Of a DNA stretch of 14,584 nucleotides, positions 12,919-14,584 are shown piece by piece. The position numbers were made by a program, and so were the translations under genes. The DNA comes from Actinomycetes bacterium (GTDB lineage: Bacteria > Actinomycetota > Coriobacteriia > Coriobacteriales > Eggerthellaceae): contig JAEYEL010000026.1 in the NCBI GenBank assembly GCA_023403475.1, forward strand, positions 1 through 14,584, written 5' to 3'. The notes under the pieces were generated by a model. The model made no database searches, was not told the origin of the DNA, and saw only the letters and a list, made by a program, of their open reading frames with translations. Positions within the stretch are counted from its first letter, which is position 1. Each line of letters opens with the position of its first letter.

Positions 12919-14584
12919 ATGGGAGCAACGATAGGCATCGACTTGGGAACTACGAACAGCTGCATGGCCACGGTGGAGGGCGGCAAGACCACGGTCGTTC
13001 CGAACGCGGAAGGCGAGCGTACCACGCCAAGCGTCGTCGCGTTTTCGAAAGACGGTGAGCGGTTGGTGGGCAATGTTGCATGCCGGCAGGCGGCCATGAA
13101 CCCGAACCGCACGTTCGCCTCGGTCAAGCGCCACATGGGAACCGACTGGCGTGCCAACGTGGACGGTAAGAAGTACACGCCGCAGGAGCTTTCCGCCATG
13201 ATTTTGCGCAAGATGCGACAAGATGCGGAAGCGTTTCTGGGCACGAGCGTGACCGATGCCGTCATAACGGTGCCCGCCTACTTCGACGACATGCAGCGCC
13301 AAGCCACCAAAGATGCGGGTCGCATCGCGGGTCTGAACGTGCTGCGTATCATCAACGAACCCACGGCGGCGGCGCTTGCCTACGGACTTGACAACGGTCG
13401 GCCGCAGAAGGTGATGGTGTACGACCTAGGCGGCGGCACGTTCGACGTGTCCGTCATCGAAATAGGCGAGGGAGTCATAGAGGTGCTGGCCACGGCGGGC
13501 GACAACCATCTGGGCGGCGACGACTTCGACGAGCGCGTGGCGGAATATCTCGTGCGCGAGTTCAAGAGGCAAAGCGGCGTCGATATTGCGCACGACCGTG
13601 CGGCCATGCAGCGCGTGCGTCAAGCGGCAAGCGAGGCGAAAAAGGAGCTCTCATCGCTTGCGGCCACACGCGTGAACCTGCCGTTCCTCGCACAGAACGC
13701 GGAAGGGCCGCTTCACTTGGACATGGAACTTACCCGGGCAAACTTCGAGAATATGACGCATGACCTTGTGGAGCGCACGACGGCTCCCGTGCAGCAGGCG
13801 CTCATGGACGCGGGCATCGCTGCTTCCGAGCTGGGGCAGGTGCTGCTTGTGGGCGGCTCTACGCGCATGCCCGCCGTGCAGGCGCACGTGCGCGCGCTTA
13901 CAGGCAAGGAACCTTCGTCGTCCATCAATCCCGACGAGTGCGTCGCCGCAGGCGCGGCGGTTCAGGGCGCCACGCTTACAAGCGCATCTTTGGGAATCGT
14001 GCCTGCCCACGGGAACATCCTTCTGCTCGACGTGGTTCCTTTAAGCCTCTCGGTGGAAACGGTGGGCGGCGTGGCCACGCGCCTTATAGAGCGCAACACC
14101 ACGCTTCCCGCTCACTATTCGCAAGTGTTCTCCACAGCGGCGCCGTTCCAGACCACGGTGGAGATTCGCGTACTGCAAGGCGAGCGCCCCATGGCGGCCG
14201 ATAACAAAACCATCGGCACGTTCCACCTGAAAGGCATCAAGCGCGCGCCGGCCGGCGTGCCGCAAATCGAAGTGACGTTCGACATCGACGCGAACGGCAT
14301 TTTGACCGTATCGGCGAAAGACCTCGACACGGGCAAGCAGCAGTCCATCACCATCACCGACACCGAGCGCATGTCCGACGACGAAATAGAGGCGGCCATA
14401 CGCGACGCCGAGCTCTACGCAGCGCAAGACGCGGCTCGCCGCGAGGAATTCGCACTGCGCGAACAGGCGCAACGCTTGCTTTCCGAAGTGGACCAAGCGC
14501 TTGCGAAGGCGGGCAAGCAGCTTGACAAGGAAGAGAAGCGCCGCATCAAGGCCGATGAAGCCGATCTGCGCAAACTCATCGATG
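12919..14584 (+). CDS. dnaK: DnaK-type Hsp70 chaperone (partial, 3' end outside window)
   Basis: The frame stays open to the window edge, giving 555 residues. The ATG at 12919 has GAAAGGA upstream. Nucleotide-binding motifs are complete: IGIDLGTTNSC (5-15), YDLGGGTFDVS (168-178) and VGGSTRMPAV (311-320). The N-terminus has the short form (VKRHMGTDW) typical of Gram-positive and actinobacterial DnaK. The substrate-binding domain (about 370-480) and start of the helical lid are present. An oddity is the interdomain linker: SASLGIVPAHGNILLLDVVP replaces a shorter canonical DVKDVLLLDVTP-type segment, an insertion of about eight residues. PLSLSVE also replaces PLSLGIE. No grpE, dnaJ or hspR can be seen, because downstream sequence is missing. 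It may be a second DnaK specialised for the upstream J-protein, or the main one. Confidence 0.93.
   Translation, partial: MGATIGIDLGTTNSCMATVEGGKTTVVPNAEGERTTPSVVAFSKDGERLVGNVACRQAAMNPNRTFASVKRHMGTDWRANVDGKKYTPQELSAMILRKMRQDAEAFLGTSVTDAVITVPAYFDDMQRQATKDAGRIAGLNVLRIINEPTAAALAYGLDNGRPQKVMVYDLGGGTFDVSVIEIGEGVIEVLATAGDNHLGGDDFDERVAEYLVREFKRQSGVDIAHDRAAMQRVRQAASEAKKELSSLAATRVNLPFLAQNAEGPLHLDMELTRANFENMTHDLVERTTAPVQQALMDAGIAASELGQVLLVGGSTRMPAVQAHVRALTGKEPSSSINPDECVAAGAAVQGATLTSASLGIVPAHGNILLLDVVPLSLSVETVGGVATRLIERNTTLPAHYSQVFSTAAPFQTTVEIRVLQGERPMAADNKTIGTFHLKGIKRAPAGVPQIEVTFDIDANGILTVSAKDLDTGKQQSITITDTERMSDDEIEAAIRDAELYAAQDAARREEFALREQAQRLLSEVDQALAKAGKQLDKEEKRRIKADEADLRKLID

Noticed and set aside
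12285..13265. A 326-codon minus-strand open frame
   Set aside because: It is opposite the J-protein and DnaK genes, both unmistakable; long opposite frames are common in GC-rich DNA.

Overview
The window looks like chromosomal DNA from a high-GC anaerobic actinobacterium of the Eggerthellales (Eggerthella/Slackia/Adlercreutzia-like). The main reason is the Tat-exported FAD reductase next to a regulator that fuses a polytopic membrane domain to a LuxR-type helix-turn-helix; this pairing is very common in that group. Taxonomy is inferred from gene content only. I see no tRNA, rRNA, CRISPR array, transposase or integrase.

Region A (1-1858): the last codons of an acidic, Glu-rich protein, a purine-rich repeat tract, then a stand-alone P-loop ATPase of the archaeal-ATPase/DUF234 type. 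It is preceded by three operator-like repeats at an exact 15-bp period, and a strong hairpin lies between it and the convergent next gene.

Region B (1859-5382, minus strand): a LuxR-type regulator with a ~12-helix membrane domain, followed by a Tat-lipoprotein flavin reductase of the fumarate-reductase/KstD (FAD_binding_2) superfamily. This looks like a sensor-regulated respiratory reductase whose substrate cannot be read from sequence. The regulator has a recognisable promoter with a palindrome over its probable transcription start.

Region C (5383-10337, minus strand): a three-gene operon in the order BspA-like leucine-rich-repeat protein, VWA-domain protein (DUF2201-like), MoxR-like AAA+ ATPase. 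MoxR ATPases usually work with VWA partners to remodel or activate target proteins. The LRR protein has no export signal and could be the recognition component. A duplicated 27/28-bp element lies upstream.

Region D (10338-14584, plus strand): a divergent operon with a perfect TATAAT -10 box, a structured leader, a two-helix membrane protein with a zinc ribbon, a DUF5685 protein, a J-domain/TPR protein with a cysteine-rich C-terminus, and a DnaK-type Hsp70 cut by the window end. DUF5685 and the J-protein overlap by 4 bases and DnaK follows 22 bases later, so this reads as a dedicated Hsp70 system with its own co-chaperone. Regions C and D share a 397-bp divergent control region and both encode ATP-driven protein-remodelling machines. 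They are the best candidates here for undescribed biology.
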